From the NCBI RefSeq assembly GCF_019343455.1, contig NZ_CP049362.1, forward strand, positions 1,426,001 through 1,490,000: a stretch of 64,000 bases of DNA, given 5' to 3'. Position numbers and translations under genes: made by a program. This DNA comes from Alcaligenes ammonioxydans (GTDB taxonomy: Bacteria > Pseudomonadota > Gammaproteobacteria > Burkholderiales > Burkholderiaceae_B). The notes under the pieces were generated by a model. The model made no database searches. It saw only the letters and a program-made list of their open reading frames with translations, and was not told the DNA's origin. Below are positions 62,557 through 64,000 of this stretch, one piece after another. Within the stretch, counting starts at the first letter, position 1; each line of letters opens with the position of its first letter.

Positions 62557-63321
62557 TTATTTTGGTGCCATACGAATGGCGCCATCCAGACGGATGGTCT
62601 CGCCATTGAGCATTTCATTATTGATGATGCTCTGCACCAGTTGGGAGAAATCTTCAGGGCGACCCAGACGTGATGGGAAAGGGATGCTGGCTGCCAGGGA
62701 GTCCTGAACTTCCTGGGGCATGGCAAACATCATGGGGGTGCCAAAGATGCCGGGAGCAATCGTCATGACACGAATACCGGTCTGGGCCAGATCGCGAGCC
62801 AGGGGTAGGGTCAAGCCCACGACGCCGGCTTTGGAGGCACCGTAAGCGGCTTGTCCGATCTGCCCGTCGTAGGCGGCAACCGAAGCCGTATTGATCAGCA
62901 CGCCACGCTCGCCCGAGGCTTCGGGGGTATTGCTGCTCATGGCAGCGGCGGCTAGACGACACATATTGAAGGTGCCGACCAGGTTGATCATGACGGTTTT
63001 CTGAAACAGCTCCAGCGTGTGTGGGCCATTACGTCCTACGGTGCGCGAGGCAGGGGCCACGCCAGCACAGTTGACCAAACCGAACAGGGGGCGGGCACTG
63101 TCCTGGCAAGCCAGATCCACGACGGCCTGGGCGTCTTGCTCCGAGGTGACGTCACAATGCAGGTAATCTTGGCCCAGCTCTTGGGCCAGCGCCTGCCCGG
63201 CTTCATCCTGAATGTCGGCAATCACCACACGCGCACCGTGTTCCACCAGCATGCGCACAGTGCCTGCGCCCAGACCGGATGCGCCGCCCGTCACGATAAA
63301 AGTCTTGTTATTGATTTGCAT
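62557..63321 (-). CDS. SDR family oxidoreductase, 3-hydroxyacyl-CoA dehydrogenase type 2-like
   Basis: The 254-aa protein has TGGASGLGAGT for NAD binding, NCAG, a catalytic Ser in LINTASVAAYDGQIGQ and YxxxK as YGASK. The pattern VIADIQDEAGQALAQELG and GIFGTPMM, with FPSRLGRPEDFSQLV near the end, resembles HSD17B10-like 3-hydroxyacyl-CoA dehydrogenases of beta-oxidation. It lies between murJ (18 bp) and adk on the same strand. Confidence 0.88.
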   Translation of the reverse strand: MQINNKTFIVTGGASGLGAGTVRMLVEHGARVVIADIQDEAGQALAQELGQDYLHCDVTSEQDAQAVVDLACQDSARPLFGLVNCAGVAPASRTVGRNGPHTLELFQKTVMINLVGTFNMCRLAAAAMSSNTPEASGERGVLINTASVAAYDGQIGQAAYGASKAGVVGLTLPLARDLAQTGIRVMTIAPGIFGTPMMFAMPQEVQDSLAASIPFPSRLGRPEDFSQLVQSIINNEMLNGETIRLDGAIRMAPK

Positions 63322-63347
63322 GAGCTTGTCTCCCTTGAATAATGAAC

Positions 63348-63368
63348 AACCGGCCCTGGGGGCCGGTT
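63348..63368. terminator. hairpin between adk and the SDR gene
   Basis: AACCGGCCC (63348-63356) and GGGCCGGTT (63360-63368) form a 9-bp stem with a 3-nt loop, just past the adk stop. With no T tract it may only reduce read-through into the SDR gene. Confidence 0.5.
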
Positions 63369-63378
63369 GAATATTGGC

Positions 63379-64000
63379 TTAGCTTGCCAGGGCGTCCAGG
63401 ATACGCTGGCGAATCTCATCGACGCTGCCCACGCCGGAAATCTTGCGATAGGCCGGAGCGTGTGGGTCGCCGGTGGCTGACCATTGCGAGTAGTAATCGA
63501 CCAGAGGGCGGGTCTGCTCGCGATAGACAGACAAGCGGTGGCGGACGGTTTCCTCACGATCATCGTCGCGCTGAAGCAAGGGTTCACCGGTCACATCGTC
63601 TACGCCGGGGGTCTTGGGCGGATTGAAGGTGACGTGGTAGCTACGACCGCTGGCTGCATGGATGCGGCGGCCACTCATGCGTTCAATAATGCTCTCTTCG
63701 GGCACGTCGATCTCGATCACGAAGTCCAGTTTGACCTGGGCATCTTTCAAGGCGTCGGCCTGGGGGATCGTGCGAGGGAAACCGTCAAACAGGTAGCCGG
63801 GCTCACAGTCTGCTTCTTTCAGACGGTCGCGAACCAGCCCGATGATGATGTCATCGGAGACCAGGCCGCCGGCGTCCATGATTTTTTTGGCTTCTACACC
63901 CAGCGGGGATTGGGCTTTGACAGCGGCACGCAACATATCGCCCGTGGAAATTTGTGGAATACCAAATTTCTCGGTAATGAAAGCAGCTTGAGTGCCTTTG
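63379..64000 (-). CDS. adk: adenylate kinase (N-terminus beyond the window)
   Basis: The visible 206 codons run off the right edge. They read [60 protein letters not shown], then [16 protein letters not shown], the LID domain ([49 protein letters not shown]) and the C-terminal [18 protein letters not shown]. This is long-type adenylate kinase, ATP + AMP to 2 ADP. The LID carries no zinc Cys set. The P-loop start lies outside the window. Confidence 0.95.
   Translation of the reverse strand, partial: KGTQAAFITEKFGIPQISTGDMLRAAVKAQSPLGVEAKKIMDAGGLVSDDIIIGLVRDRLKEADCEPGYLFDGFPRTIPQADALKDAQVKLDFVIEIDVPEESIIERMSGRRIHAASGRSYHVTFNPPKTPGVDDVTGEPLLQRDDDREETVRHRLSVYREQTRPLVDYYSQWSATGDPHAPAYRKISGVGSVDEIRQRILDALAS

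Overview
The window reads as chromosomal DNA of a moderately GC-rich betaproteobacterium of the Burkholderiales, most likely Alcaligenaceae and close to Alcaligenes or Bordetella. This rests on protein flavour (DUF3772 channels, a CnbZ-like protein, an orphan periplasmic binding protein, DUF3579) and on the neighbourhood argF, DUF3579, rpsT, murJ, adk. It is an inference, since no search was possible. Coding density is high. I see no phage, IS element, CRISPR array or rRNA.

Layout. 1-3.3 kb: an operon tail with an isochorismatase-like protein and an SDR, then an FAD oxidoreductase closed by a strong terminator. 3.4-4.3 kb: a decayed acylating aldehyde dehydrogenase beside an AhpD-like gene. 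4.3-5.2 kb: an AT-rich, T-skewed gap. 5.2-10.1 kb: two tandem DUF3772 mechanosensitive channels. 10.1-13.6 kb: a good sigma70 promoter overlapped by a palindrome drives MFS transporter, class V aminotransferase and a small SRPBCC-like protein, facing a convergent XRE-cupin regulator. 13.8-17.8 kb: MHYT hybrid kinase and HD-GYP response regulator (c-di-GMP turnover). 17.9-25.4 kb: MgtE, YgiW-like, CnbZ-like, NhaA, Dtd, SMR, DedA, GNAT, YchJ and an M48 lipoprotein. 25.7-33.9 kb: small lipoproteins and secreted proteins, a CAU tRNA, DUF486, a probable anti-Shine-Dalgarno sRNA, META/DUF4377, DUF533, an orphan ABC binding protein, DUF3892 and an ExoX-like exonuclease. 33.9-41.2 kb: a diguanylate cyclase, a MOSC protein, a DecR-like regulator divergent from a cystathionine beta-lyase-type enzyme, NUDIX, DUF454 and a peroxidase-related protein.

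41.3-64 kb: argG; a LacI-controlled ABC importer ending in a metallophosphoesterase; a glutamine amidotransferase; the K+-ATPase operon in the non-canonical order kdpF-(27-aa ORF)-kdpA-kdpC-kdpB-kdpD-kdpE; argF; DUF3579; a 2-hydroxyacid dehydrogenase; rpsT; murJ; an SDR; and the 3' part of adk, which runs off the right end.

Themes are ion homeostasis and osmotic stress (Kdp, NhaA, MgtE, two MscS-type channels), c-di-GMP signalling (one synthase, one hydrolase-type response regulator with its kinase), arginine biosynthesis (argG, argF) and amino-acid or sulfur-amino-acid catabolism. The signal most worth a second look is the leftward sRNA candidate at about 29212-29315: its hairpin loop carries an anti-SD-like CACCTCCC just before an intrinsic terminator.
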